DNA of 29,037 bases, taken from IMG/VR virus record IMGVR_UViG_3300047560_001933, positions 1-29,037 of that record; one strand, given 5' to 3'. A program made the translations under genes and the position numbers. The DNA comes from a virus. The notes beneath the pieces were generated by a model. That model worked only from the letters and a program-made list of their open reading frames with translations. It was not told the DNA's origin and did not search any database. Positions 1 through 7,221 of this stretch are shown here, one piece after another. Position 1 is the stretch's first letter, and every line of letters starts with the position of its first letter.

Positions 1-1409
1 GTACTCTGATCAATCTCGAAGCATCGACAGGTGACTATCAAGAGATGTTGGATAAGCACATCCTCAAGATCAACCACAAGTCTTTCTCACAGATTGTTGT
101 TCTCGGTAGTGCATCGTTTGTTCCGTTTATGCAATTGTCTGCTGCTCATCGCAGAGAAGTGATTGAAGATTTGCTTGACATTCAAATCTTTACAACAATG
201 AATACGTTGTTAAAGACAAAGATTGCAACCAACAGACAAGCAATTCAAGATAACAGCTATGCTCGTGATACGGTAGAAGGAAAGATTGAACTTGAAAACC
301 TTCATATCAAAGAAATCAAAGCCAACACTGAAGAAACAATCAAGCAGAAAGAACAGCAAGTCAAATCCTTGAAGGAGGAAATGGATGAAGCACAAAATGA
401 AGTCGATCGATTACAGGCTGAGGTTACGAACCTCTTGGCCTCTATTAGTGATCAAGACAAGGTACGGTCAAGGTTGGAGAAAGTCGTCGCGATTGGCAGA
501 CAGCTTGATAGCAAGGCTATCAAAATCCAAAACGAAACCAGATTCTTTAATGACCACAGTGATTGTCCAACTTGTCGTCAAGGGATTGCCGATGAACACA
601 GGACCACTATCGTTGAAAAAGCAAATAGTCAACTTGCTGAAGTACAACAGGGTCGAGAAAAAATCGCTGAAGAAGTGGTACGTCTTAATGCCAGACAATC
701 CGTCATATCAGATGTTCTCTCTGAAGTATCTAATAAGACCGCATCGATCTCGGAACGCAACGTACGAATCAGAACACTTACAGGCTTTAGCGCTAGCATC
801 ACAAACGAGATTAAGCAACTAAAACTTCACAAGCAAGCGGAAACAAACGTTGACAGATTACAAGAATTGAAAGATCAGTATGCTACTCTTGTGCTTGAAT
901 GTGAACAATTGCTGATTGATCGTAATACACTCGATGTTGCAAGTGTTATTCTCAAAGATACGGGAATAAAAACTAAAATTATTCGTCAATACATCCCAAT
1001 CATCAACAAATTGATTAATAAGTACTTGGCGTCGATGGACTTCTTTGTCAACTTCGAATTGAATGAAAACTTCGAAGAAACAATTAAGTCACGTTTTAGA
1101 GATGAGTTTAGTTATGCATCATTCAGCGAAGGTGAGAAGTCTCGTATTGACCTTGCGTTGCTATTCACGTGGCGTGCGGTTGCAAAACTAAGAAACAGTG
1201 CTAGTACCAACCTTCTGATCCTCGATGAGGTGTTTGATGGTTCTTTGGATGCTCAAGGTAACGAAGAGCTGTTAAAGATCCTTCAGACAATAACAGAAGG
1301 TAATAACGTATTCGTTATCTCACACAAGACGGATACGTATTTGGATAAGTTCGAACGTGTGTTGAAATTCCAGAAGCAGAAAAACTTTAGCAATATGGTT
1401 GAATTATGA
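1..1409 (+). CDS. 46: Recombination endonuclease subunit gp46 (SbcC/Rad50-like), 5' truncated
   Basis: ATPase subunit of the T4-type gp46/gp47 nuclease complex, which resects double-strand ends for recombination-dependent replication. The reading frame is open to the window edge (codons in phase from base 3), so the N-terminal Walker A lobe lies upstream. The visible part begins just before the conserved FMQLSAAHRREVIEDLLDIQ segment, then a long coiled coil with a zinc-hook CPTC (C174 and C177 counted from the internal ATG at 45). A second coiled-coil arm follows, then the ABC signature FSEGEKSRIDLALL, Walker B NLLILDEVFDGSLD and an H-loop VISHK. The stop overlaps the next gene by 4 nt (ATGA). 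In T4 the partner gp47 lies just upstream; that position is outside the window. Family assignment is very secure. Confidence 0.95.
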   Translation, partial: TLINLEASTGDYQEMLDKHILKINHKSFSQIVVLGSASFVPFMQLSAAHRREVIEDLLDIQIFTTMNTLLKTKIATNRQAIQDNSYARDTVEGKIELENLHIKEIKANTEETIKQKEQQVKSLKEEMDEAQNEVDRLQAEVTNLLASISDQDKVRSRLEKVVAIGRQLDSKAIKIQNETRFFNDHSDCPTCRQGIADEHRTTIVEKANSQLAEVQQGREKIAEEVVRLNARQSVISDVLSEVSNKTASISERNVRIRTLTGFSASITNEIKQLKLHKQAETNVDRLQELKDQYATLVLECEQLLIDRNTLDVASVILKDTGIKTKIIRQYIPIINKLINKYLASMDFFVNFELNENFEETIKSRFRDEFSYASFSEGEKSRIDLALLFTWRAVAKLRNSASTNLLILDEVFDGSLDAQGNEELLKILQTITEGNNVFVISHKTDTYLDKFERVLKFQKQKNFSNMVEL

Positions 1410-1927
1410 AACTGAAACTAGTTAAGAGTGACGATCCGATCCTTCGTCAGAAAACGGAACCATTCGATTTCCAAAACCCCCCAACCGATCCTATTCAGCT
1501 AGCAAAAGATCTCTATGAGACTATGGTTGAGAACAAAGGACTTGGTCTTGCAGCTCCTCAAGTAGGTCTTCCATATAGAGCGTTTGCTTTGTATGCTGTT
1601 CCTGGTATCGTCTGCTTTAATCCTCGCATCGTCGATGAAACAACAGAGCTGATTGACCTCGAGGAAGGGTGTCTAACTTTTCCAAACCTTTTCTTTAAGG
1701 TTAAACGACCACGTCGTATCAAGGTTCGTTATGTTGAGCCTAATGGTACCGTTGTTAACAAAGTGCTTGATGGTATGACAGCTCGTGGTTTTATGCATGA
1801 GCTTGATCACTTAAATGGAATAGTGTATACTACGAAAGCACATAAGATTCACTTAGAAAGAGCCATGCGTAAGAAGAAGGAACTTGATCGCATGGCTAAA
1901 CGAGCAGAGGCGAAAGGTTTAGTATGA
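1406..1927 (+). CDS. def: Peptide deformylase
   Basis: Metalloenzyme that removes the formyl group from the N-terminal methionine of new proteins. All three family motifs are visible: GLGLAAPQ (residues 45-52), EEGCLTFP with metal ligand C89, and HELDH with H131, E132 and H135. At 173 aa it is the usual length for a bacterial or phage enzyme, with a basic C-terminal helix rich in Lys and Arg. It starts in an ATGA overlap with gp46 and ends in another ATGA overlap with the dehydrogenase-like gene, so it is translationally coupled. Phage deformylases are best known from cyanophages, where they are thought to help mature host photosystem proteins; no photosynthesis gene is seen here, so the target is open. 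Confidence 0.93.
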   Translation: MKLKLVKSDDPILRQKTEPFDFQNPPTDPIQLAKDLYETMVENKGLGLAAPQVGLPYRAFALYAVPGIVCFNPRIVDETTELIDLEEGCLTFPNLFFKVKRPRRIKVRYVEPNGTVVNKVLDGMTARGFMHELDHLNGIVYTTKAHKIHLERAMRKKKELDRMAKRAEAKGLV

Positions 1928-2682
1928 ACGTTGTTATTTTTGGTAATGGAAAGGTTGGTAAAGCTACTGACCTTACAATGAAGTTGAATGCTGACTTCCA
2001 CGATCCCTATAAGGGTCTGGTTGTTACTGATTTCTCAAAGTATGATATTGCAATCATTTGTGTATCATCTCTGAATGATGGTCCTTATGATCACGATGCA
2101 ATCTATCATTGCTTAGATACATTGAACAAAGCCGAGTTTAAAGGAACGATTGCTATTAGATGTACTGTCTCGCCATCGTTCCTCAAAGCATGGGACCTTC
2201 AATTCCCTAACCTGAAAATTATTCACTTTCCTGAGTTTATGAAACAGGGTGATGATGAATATCTCGACAAGCCCTGGATTCTGGTTCTTGGTGGTGACAA
2301 GAAGCTGACTGTTCCATTTGGTAAGTGGTTGGTGGATAATGGATATGGACACGAGGAGCAGTGGCACTTCTGCACGAAAGTAGAGAGTGCATTAATCAAA
2401 TTGCATCAGAATGCTGGCCTGGCATTGAAGGTTGTTTATGCCAATATCATGTATGAAGCATGTCAAGCACATGGAGCTGATTATGAAAAAGTCCGTCAAG
2501 GGGTGGCTGCTGATGTTCGTGTTGGTCCTGGCCATCTTCAAGTTCCAGGTGAACATGGTTTTGGGTTTGCTGGACACTGCCTTCCCAAAGACTTGAAGTG
2601 CCTTGATAGGGTAGCGGATAGTAGAGGGTTCTGGCCAGCGGTTATGAAAGTTAACGAACAATTGAAAGCGAAGAATGTCTAA
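1924..2682 (+). CDS. UDP-glucose/GDP-mannose dehydrogenase-like protein, short form
   Basis: Resembles nucleotide-sugar 6-dehydrogenases, which oxidise UDP-glucose-type substrates to uronic acids with NAD. A Rossmann start is present (MNVVIFGNGKVG), then the central helical domain with the typical ESALIKLHQNAGLALK stretch (active-site Lys and Asn region), and the catalytic cysteine motif FAGHCLPKD with C219. At 252 aa it is far shorter than the usual 390-450 aa because the C-terminal sugar-nucleotide-binding domain is absent; the protein ends about 30 residues after the Cys motif. It may be an active minimal form, part of a two-protein enzyme, or act on another substrate. It overlaps deformylase by 4 nt and QueE by 8 nt, so it belongs to the same operon. 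The family is secure; the substrate is not. Confidence 0.82.
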   Translation: MNVVIFGNGKVGKATDLTMKLNADFHDPYKGLVVTDFSKYDIAIICVSSLNDGPYDHDAIYHCLDTLNKAEFKGTIAIRCTVSPSFLKAWDLQFPNLKIIHFPEFMKQGDDEYLDKPWILVLGGDKKLTVPFGKWLVDNGYGHEEQWHFCTKVESALIKLHQNAGLALKVVYANIMYEACQAHGADYEKVRQGVAADVRVGPGHLQVPGEHGFGFAGHCLPKDLKCLDRVADSRGFWPAVMKVNEQLKAKNV

Positions 2683-3583
2683 ACAAATTGCATACAGTGA
2701 GATCTTCCACTCTATTCAGGGTGAAGGTCACTACACAGGTCGACCAACAGCTTGGTTGAGATTCTTTCTTTGTAACCTTCAATGTGATGGGTTTGGCCAG
2801 AAGGATCCTACCGATCCATCTACATACGTTCTCCCATATAAGACAATTAAGGTTGAAGATTATAAGAAGCTAGAAGATCTGCCTGTGTGGAAGTATGGAT
2901 GTGACTCTTCTTATTCGTGGTCTGCAAAGTTTAAACATTTGCAACATAAGCATACAGCAGAAGAGATTTGCGATCGCATTCGTCAGTCGATGTACCATCC
3001 TTCTAATCCAGAAGGCCTCTTCAATAAGAGAGACGGTACACAACAACATCTTTGCTTTACAGGCGGTGAGCCTTTGATGAAGCATGCACAGGTTGCTGCT
3101 ATCGATATTGTTGATCATTTTGTTGAAGAGGGTGACTACCCATTGTATCTGACATGGGAAACAAACGGTACACAAGAACTGACATCAGAGTTTGCAAACT
3201 ACTTTGCTGACTATGCTGGTGAGGTTTTCTTTTCTATCTCTCCAAAGCTACACACAACATCTGGTGAGAAGCCAGAAGATGCAATTAAGATTGATGTTGT
3301 AAAGTCTTACACAGAGATTTCCTCATGGGGACAACTGAAGTTTGTTGTCAATGGGACAGAAGAATCGTGGAACGAGCTAGAGGCAACTGTAGCAAAGTTC
3401 CGTGAAGCAGGCGTGACATATCCTGTCTGGATTATGGGTGTTGGTGCAACACTTGAAGCTCAGAAGGGAACCGAAGCTGGTTATATCGGCGAAGCGAAGA
3501 TTGCTACAGAAGCATTCAAGCGTGGTTACAACTATTCCTCACGTGTGCACGTACACATCTGGGGTAACACAATGGGAACTTAA
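2675..3583 (+). CDS. queE: 7-carboxy-7-deazaguanine synthase QueE, radical SAM
   Basis: Radical SAM enzyme that converts 6-carboxytetrahydropterin to 7-carboxy-7-deazaguanine (CDG). The start shows the QueE hallmark SEIFHSIQGEG (residues 8-18), which binds substrate, and TAWLRFFLCNLQC, the beginning of the iron-sulfur site. Cysteines C33 and C37 are followed by a long insert before YGCDSSYSW (C76), which lines up with the canonical WCDSxxxW end of the cluster loop; normally this spacing is only two residues. The SAM-binding GGEP motif follows (CFTGGEPLM), and later TWETNGT and SISPKL. At 302 aa it is longer than typical QueE (about 210-250 aa), partly because of the insert. It lies directly before queD and close to folE, forming a deazaguanine cassette. 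Confidence 0.9.
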   Translation: MSKQIAYSEIFHSIQGEGHYTGRPTAWLRFFLCNLQCDGFGQKDPTDPSTYVLPYKTIKVEDYKKLEDLPVWKYGCDSSYSWSAKFKHLQHKHTAEEICDRIRQSMYHPSNPEGLFNKRDGTQQHLCFTGGEPLMKHAQVAAIDIVDHFVEEGDYPLYLTWETNGTQELTSEFANYFADYAGEVFFSISPKLHTTSGEKPEDAIKIDVVKSYTEISSWGQLKFVVNGTEESWNELEATVAKFREAGVTYPVWIMGVGATLEAQKGTEAGYIGEAKIATEAFKRGYNYSSRVHVHIWGNTMGT

Positions 3584-4114
3584 ATGGAAGATCATATTCA
3601 TGCATGGCGTTCTGCACGTCAATACAAATACACAAGCACAAAAGAATATCACGATGCATTTCCATGTGCATATCGTCAATGGAGAGCAGATAGTCATTGC
3701 AATCTGATTCATGGTTATAGCTTCTCGATGAAGTTCTACTTTGGAACAGATGATCTTGATGTTCGAAACTGGGCTGCTGACTATGGTGGTTTGAAAGAAC
3801 TGAAGAATGTACTTGAGGATCAATTTGATCACACTCTTCTTGTTGCTGAGGATGATCCTGAACTGGAAATGTATTATGAACTCGAGCGTCGCAACCTAGC
3901 GAAGCTGACAGTTCTTCCTAAGCTTGGCTGTGAGGGTCTTGCTGATCAGTTGTACAAGTATGTTAACGGTGTTTACATTCCTGATTACTGGGGCCCATCA
4001 GAAGCGAGTCGTTTATGGTGCTACCGTGTCGAAGTTCGCGAGACACAAAGCAATATGGCTTTCCGTGAAGGTCATCGTGAGTGGAATGAAGATCTATTTG
4101 AAGATGTAAGATGA
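3584..4114 (+). CDS. queD: QueD-like 6-carboxytetrahydropterin synthase (divergent)
   Basis: T-fold protein of the 6-pyruvoyltetrahydropterin synthase/QueD family, which turns dihydroneopterin triphosphate into 6-carboxytetrahydropterin, the QueE substrate. The family pattern is recognisable: FPCAY (residues 26-30) at the F-x-AAH position, catalytic-type C39 in SHCNLIHGYSF, FDHTLL (D82, H83) matching the LDHxxLN motif, GCEGLADQLYKYV matching the T/S-x-E-N-x-A helix, and VRET (E153) at the substrate-anchoring Glu. Two canonical zinc histidines appear replaced: AAH reads CAY (Y30) and HGH reads HGY (Y45). This is either a divergent phage lineage with a rearranged metal site or a changed activity. 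The gene abuts queE with no gap and overlaps the next gene by 4 nt. Confidence 0.82.
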   Translation: MEDHIHAWRSARQYKYTSTKEYHDAFPCAYRQWRADSHCNLIHGYSFSMKFYFGTDDLDVRNWAADYGGLKELKNVLEDQFDHTLLVAEDDPELEMYYELERRNLAKLTVLPKLGCEGLADQLYKYVNGVYIPDYWGPSEASRLWCYRVEVRETQSNMAFREGHREWNEDLFEDVR

Positions 4115-4908
4115 AAAGGCCACAACGCATCTTGGTGATGGGTCTGCCTGGAGCAGGTAAGACCTATCTCGCGCAGTTCATTGTTGAGACCCTACAAAAA
4201 GAAAAGAAGAAAGTAGGGTGGCTCAATGCTGATGATGTACGGAAGAAATACGATGACTGGGATTTCAGTCACGAGGGTAGAATCCGTCAGAGCAAGCGGA
4301 TGCGCCAGTTGGCTGACGAGATGACTAAGTTCGACTACGTCATTTGTGATTTCGTTGCTCCTCTACAGGAGATGAGAAACAACTTTAAAGCTGATTGGAC
4401 TATCTGGGTTGACACCATCGATGAGGGTAGGTTCGATGATACAAACAAGTTGTTCGTTCCTCCACAAGTTTATGACTTTAGAGTGACGGAACAAAAGGCA
4501 GAGAAGTGGGGTGAGTTTATTGCAGCTCACATCTACGACAACAGACGTCGACCTGTGTTTGACACAAAGAAAGAAACTGTCCAGTTGCTGGGTCGTTGGC
4601 AGCCATGGCATCTTGGTCATAGAACTCTCTTTGAAAGAGCTTTAGCTAAAACAGGTCAAGTTTGTATTATGGTCAGAGATTGTCAAGGATGGAATGATTC
4701 CAATCCTTTTAACTTTGAACAAATTCAAAACAGGATTCGCCGTGATCTTGACCCTCTCTATCAAGGGTTGTATAATATTCAACTGGTACCTAATATTGTA
4801 AACATTACATATGGACGCGATGTTGGTTACAAGATTGAAAAGGAAGAGCTCGGTGCTGCCATCGAGAAGATCTCAGCAACAGATATTAGGAAAGAACTTG
4901 GCGTTTAA
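4111..4908 (+). CDS. Adenylylsulfate kinase-like / NMN adenylyltransferase-like fusion
   Basis: Two-domain protein. The N-terminal half is a P-loop kinase with GLPGAGKT (residues 11-18) and WLNADDVRKKYDDWDFS, which matches the LDGDxxR...DLGFS pattern of APS kinases. The C-terminal half (about 155-265) is a nucleotidyltransferase with GRWQPWHLGH (HxGH at 167-170) and the closing ISATDIR (254-260), as in NMN adenylyltransferases of the NadM/NadR type. A kinase plus NMNAT pairing recalls NadR but with the domain order reversed. Likely roles are phosphorylation of a small molecule and NAD synthesis from NMN, or cytidylyl/adenylyl transfer to another substrate. It starts in an ATGA overlap with queD. 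Fold assignments are good; the substrates are inferred. Confidence 0.8.
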   Translation: MKRPQRILVMGLPGAGKTYLAQFIVETLQKEKKKVGWLNADDVRKKYDDWDFSHEGRIRQSKRMRQLADEMTKFDYVICDFVAPLQEMRNNFKADWTIWVDTIDEGRFDDTNKLFVPPQVYDFRVTEQKAEKWGEFIAAHIYDNRRRPVFDTKKETVQLLGRWQPWHLGHRTLFERALAKTGQVCIMVRDCQGWNDSNPFNFEQIQNRIRRDLDPLYQGLYNIQLVPNIVNITYGRDVGYKIEKEELGAAIEKISATDIRKELGV

Positions 4909-5095
4909 ACAATTCAAGTGGGTTCCGGATGGAACCTATGACTACAATAACTTTCTTGTTCGTTATGTGATCAAGGATGGCAATGCAACCAAAGTTATTT
5001 CTAAAATATGGGTTGACCTTGGCGGTCCAGATGATGTATCATTAGAACTTAAACAACCTTGGGGATCATTTCCAGATTTCCCACCAAAACCTTAA
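4898..5095 (+). CDS. Small hypothetical protein (65 aa)
   Basis: Starts at a TTG codon inside the last codons of the upstream fusion gene (11-nt overlap), preceded at 4888-4894 by AGGAAAG, a good ribosome-binding site. An in-frame ATG exists at 4811 but would force a long overlap and encode only basic, low-quality sequence, so TTG is preferred. The product begins MAFKQFKWVPDGTYDYNN, contains a predicted beta-rich core (FLVRYVIKDG, SKIWVDLG) and ends in a proline-rich tail (WGSFPDFPPKP). No motif identifies a function. Its position between the NMNAT-like gene and folE puts it in the deazaguanine operon, but that alone says little about its job. Confidence 0.6.
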   Translation: MAFKQFKWVPDGTYDYNNFLVRYVIKDGNATKVISKIWVDLGGPDDVSLELKQPWGSFPDFPPKP

Positions 5096-5106
5096 TAGGA
5101 GTGTAA

Positions 5107-5781
5107 ATGGAAAAGACAGACGCAGCATTGGGTGAACAGGTACATGCTCACCTACTATCAGTAGGCCTGGAAACACCTATGGTGTATGACCGAGTTAAGG
5201 TCAAGAATGACAAGAAGATTAAGAACATTGCAAAGCACTTTACAGCTATTATGGAAGAGCTTGGTCTTGATCTGACTGATGATTCTTTGATCGATACTCC
5301 TAATCGTGTTGCTAAGATGTATACACGAGAGATCTTCTTCGGTCTTGACTATGACAACTTCCCTAAGTGTACTCGCATTGAGAACAAGATGGGTGAGAAT
5401 AACAGCTTTGTTCTGGAGCGTAATATCAATGTGCAGTCTAATTGTGAGCACCATTTTGTCGTTATTGACGGTAAAGCCACTGTTGCGTACATTCCGAAGA
5501 AAACAATCCTCGGACTCTCAAAGCTAAACCGTATTGTTCAGTTCTTCTCTAAGCGTCCTCAAGTACAGGAACGTCTGACTGAGCAGATCGCTGAGACGAT
5601 TAGTTTTATTACAGGTTCCCCTGATGTTGCTGTATACATCGAAGGCGTACACTATTGTGTCAAGTCTCGTGGTATCCAGGATACATCATCTTCAACGATG
5701 ACTCTCGCTACGCGTGGTGCGTTTGCTGAAGAGAAGTCGGAACTGCGTCGTGAATTCCTTAACTCTGCACGGATGAAATAA
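5107..5781 (+). CDS. folE: GTP cyclohydrolase I (FolE)
   Basis: Converts GTP to 7,8-dihydroneopterin triphosphate, the first step of folate and 7-deazaguanine synthesis. The conserved zinc site is intact: CEHH with C113 and H116, plus C184 in VHYCVKSRG; catalytic H115 is present. Other family marks are DTPNRVAKMY (63-72) and the KTILGLSKLNRIVQFFSKRPQVQERLT block. At 224 aa it is normal length for a bacterial-type enzyme. A clear AGGAG at 5098-5102 precedes the ATG. In this operon, with queD and queE and without folate genes, its product most likely feeds CDG synthesis. Confidence 0.95.
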   Translation: MEKTDAALGEQVHAHLLSVGLETPMVYDRVKVKNDKKIKNIAKHFTAIMEELGLDLTDDSLIDTPNRVAKMYTREIFFGLDYDNFPKCTRIENKMGENNSFVLERNINVQSNCEHHFVVIDGKATVAYIPKKTILGLSKLNRIVQFFSKRPQVQERLTEQIAETISFITGSPDVAVYIEGVHYCVKSRGIQDTSSSTMTLATRGAFAEEKSELRREFLNSARMK

Positions 5782-5782
5782 A

Positions 5783-6244
5783 ATGCGTACACAACGTCAA
5801 ACTCAAACCTGGACTCCCACTCTTGTTGAAGCTTTTGGACCTTCTGGTGAAAAAGGTCGTAAAGGTGAGCTCTTTGTAAAGAGAGCTATTGAGAGTTGGG
5901 GTTGGCAAGTTAGAGACAACGAAGGTAATATTCTTGAGCAATTGTCTGGTCGTGATCTTTGGATCAAGAAACCTGAGTGGAGTAACTTCTACAGCATTGA
6001 TGTAAAGAACAATCTCAACGAGTATGGGGCATTCACTGTTGTTCCTAAAGAGTGGATGAACCCTGCAAAGAAGAATGATCGTTTCTGGCACGTCAATACT
6101 GAGACAGGTTGGATGGCGTGGTACTCGCGTGAAGATATGCAACGATTCATTGGTACGACCAATCGTGTCCGTTCTTTTACAGTAGGTATCAAAGACCAAC
6201 TGCCTTTCAAGATCACACGCGCTCGTTTCAATGTACCGTTTTGA
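5783..6244 (+). CDS. Putative PD-(D/E)XK nuclease-like protein
   Basis: A 153-aa protein with a pattern fitting the restriction-endonuclease/Holliday-resolvase fold: a helix with E29 (GRKGELFVKRAIESWGW), then D58 in SGRDLWI, then D73-V-K75 in YSIDVKNN. That is the E...D...DxK order of PD-(D/E)XK enzymes, with short spacing as in small resolvases and very-short-patch-like nucleases. The second half (WFxx-type aromatic residues, WHVNTETGWMAWY) may bind nucleic acid. No exact family name is recognised. It begins one base after folE and overlaps the methyltransferase gene by 14 nt. The fold call is a motif-level inference; a structural protein with a chance match is possible. Confidence 0.5.
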   Translation: MRTQRQTQTWTPTLVEAFGPSGEKGRKGELFVKRAIESWGWQVRDNEGNILEQLSGRDLWIKKPEWSNFYSIDVKNNLNEYGAFTVVPKEWMNPAKKNDRFWHVNTETGWMAWYSREDMQRFIGTTNRVRSFTVGIKDQLPFKITRARFNVPF

Positions 6245-6836
6245 TTATCCGGATTGGTCTAGTGTTCATCACACGCACTGGAAGACAATACTAGATAAAC
6301 ACCTTGACCTTGAATCTCCTTTGAGGATGATTGAGGTCGGGTGTTTTGAAGGCAGATCAACTATGTGGTTTGCCGGTTACCTTTGTCATAATCCTCTCTC
6401 ACGGTTGGTGTGTATTGATACATGGCAAGGCGGTGAAGAGATTGAACGCTTGAAGCTACCATTTGATATGCTTAAAGTGTTTGATAACTTCTGTAAGAAT
6501 GTAATCAACCACGATCAATCAGTAAAGATTTTTACACATAAGGGATCATCAGAGAGTCATTTGTCTTCTTTATTGTACAAGGGGTATCAAAGCTATGACT
6601 TCATTTACCTTGATGCATCTCATACGCGTCGTGATACATTGGTAGATCTTACACTATCACTGCTTCTTGTAAAGAAGGGTGGTGTCATTATTATCGATGA
6701 CTACAACAACAATATGGCAACAAAAGATCCTGCACTACGACCCCGTACCGCTGTAGACTTTATTGTTGAAACATTCGATAGTGAAGTAGAGTTTTATAAG
6801 ACTCCAGAGCAACAAGCTGTTATTATTAGAAAGTGA
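6231..6836 (+). CDS. SAM-dependent class I methyltransferase
   Basis: Rossmann-type methyltransferase of 201 aa. Motif I reads IEVGCFEGRS (residues 34-43), the ribose-binding acidic residue is D63 in LVCIDTWQGG, and the later strands DFIYLDASHTR and GGVIIIDDYN are typical of the Methyltransf_24/FkbM-like group, which often acts on sugars or small molecules. No DNA-methylase DPPY/NPPY motif is visible, so a DNA base methylase of the classical N6/N4 type is unlikely. It overlaps the upstream nuclease-like gene by 14 nt and ends in a GTGA overlap with the next gene. Its substrate is unknown; a sugar, a nucleotide or a modified base are all possible. Confidence 0.78.
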   Translation: MYRFDYPDWSSVHHTHWKTILDKHLDLESPLRMIEVGCFEGRSTMWFAGYLCHNPLSRLVCIDTWQGGEEIERLKLPFDMLKVFDNFCKNVINHDQSVKIFTHKGSSESHLSSLLYKGYQSYDFIYLDASHTRRDTLVDLTLSLLLVKKGGVIIIDDYNNNMATKDPALRPRTAVDFIVETFDSEVEFYKTPEQQAVIIRK

Positions 6837-7219
6837 ATATGGACAATAAGAGTTTTATTTGGGTGACATTTCAGAAAGAAGGCATCCACCGATACCCTGC
6901 TGCAGCTACAGACCCTAAACTGAAGACAGGTGATTGGTTGGATGTCAGCTTTTTAGGTGTTCCACATCGCCACATCTTTCATTTCCGTGTTGAGATGGAA
7001 GTGTTCCATGATGATCGTGATGTTGAATTCATTCAAGCAAAGCGCACAATGGAGCGTTGGTTGTCTGATGGTACAATGACGCTTGACTACAAATCTTGTG
7101 AAATGATGGCACGCAGCATGTATGACCATTGTGTTAGCAAGTGGCCTGACCGCGACTATGTTATCGAAGTCTCCGAGGACGGAGAGAACGGTTGCCGCAT
7201 TTATTTCCCGAAAGGTTGA
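6833..7219 (+). CDS. Conserved hypothetical protein, possible T-fold
   Basis: A 128-aa product starting at GTG (GTGA overlap with the methyltransferase); an ATG six bases downstream (6839) is an alternative start. The sequence is rich in aromatic and acidic residues: PHRHIFHFRVEMEVFHDD near the middle and SCEMMARSMYDHCVSKWP toward the end, finishing EVSEDGENGCRIYFP. The HxHxFxxxVEV strand followed by a helix with SCExxA and a closing E-containing strand is reminiscent of the QueD/PTPS T-fold order, but the similarity is weak. I believe close relatives occur in T4-like phages of aquatic bacteria without a known function. Its place between queDE/folE and the TGT-like gene is consistent with a pterin or deazaguanine role, which is inference. 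Confidence 0.6.
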   Translation: MNMDNKSFIWVTFQKEGIHRYPAAATDPKLKTGDWLDVSFLGVPHRHIFHFRVEMEVFHDDRDVEFIQAKRTMERWLSDGTMTLDYKSCEMMARSMYDHCVSKWPDRDYVIEVSEDGENGCRIYFPKG

Positions 7220-7221
7220 TC

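Noticed and set aside
385-822. 145-aa alternative frame inside gp46
   Set aside because: Shadow of the clear gp46 frame; no motif, no ribosome-binding site suited to it.
6231-6836. DNA adenine or cytosine methylase identity for the methyltransferase
   Set aside because: No DPPY/NPPY or PCQ motif; the pattern fits small-molecule or sugar methyltransferases.
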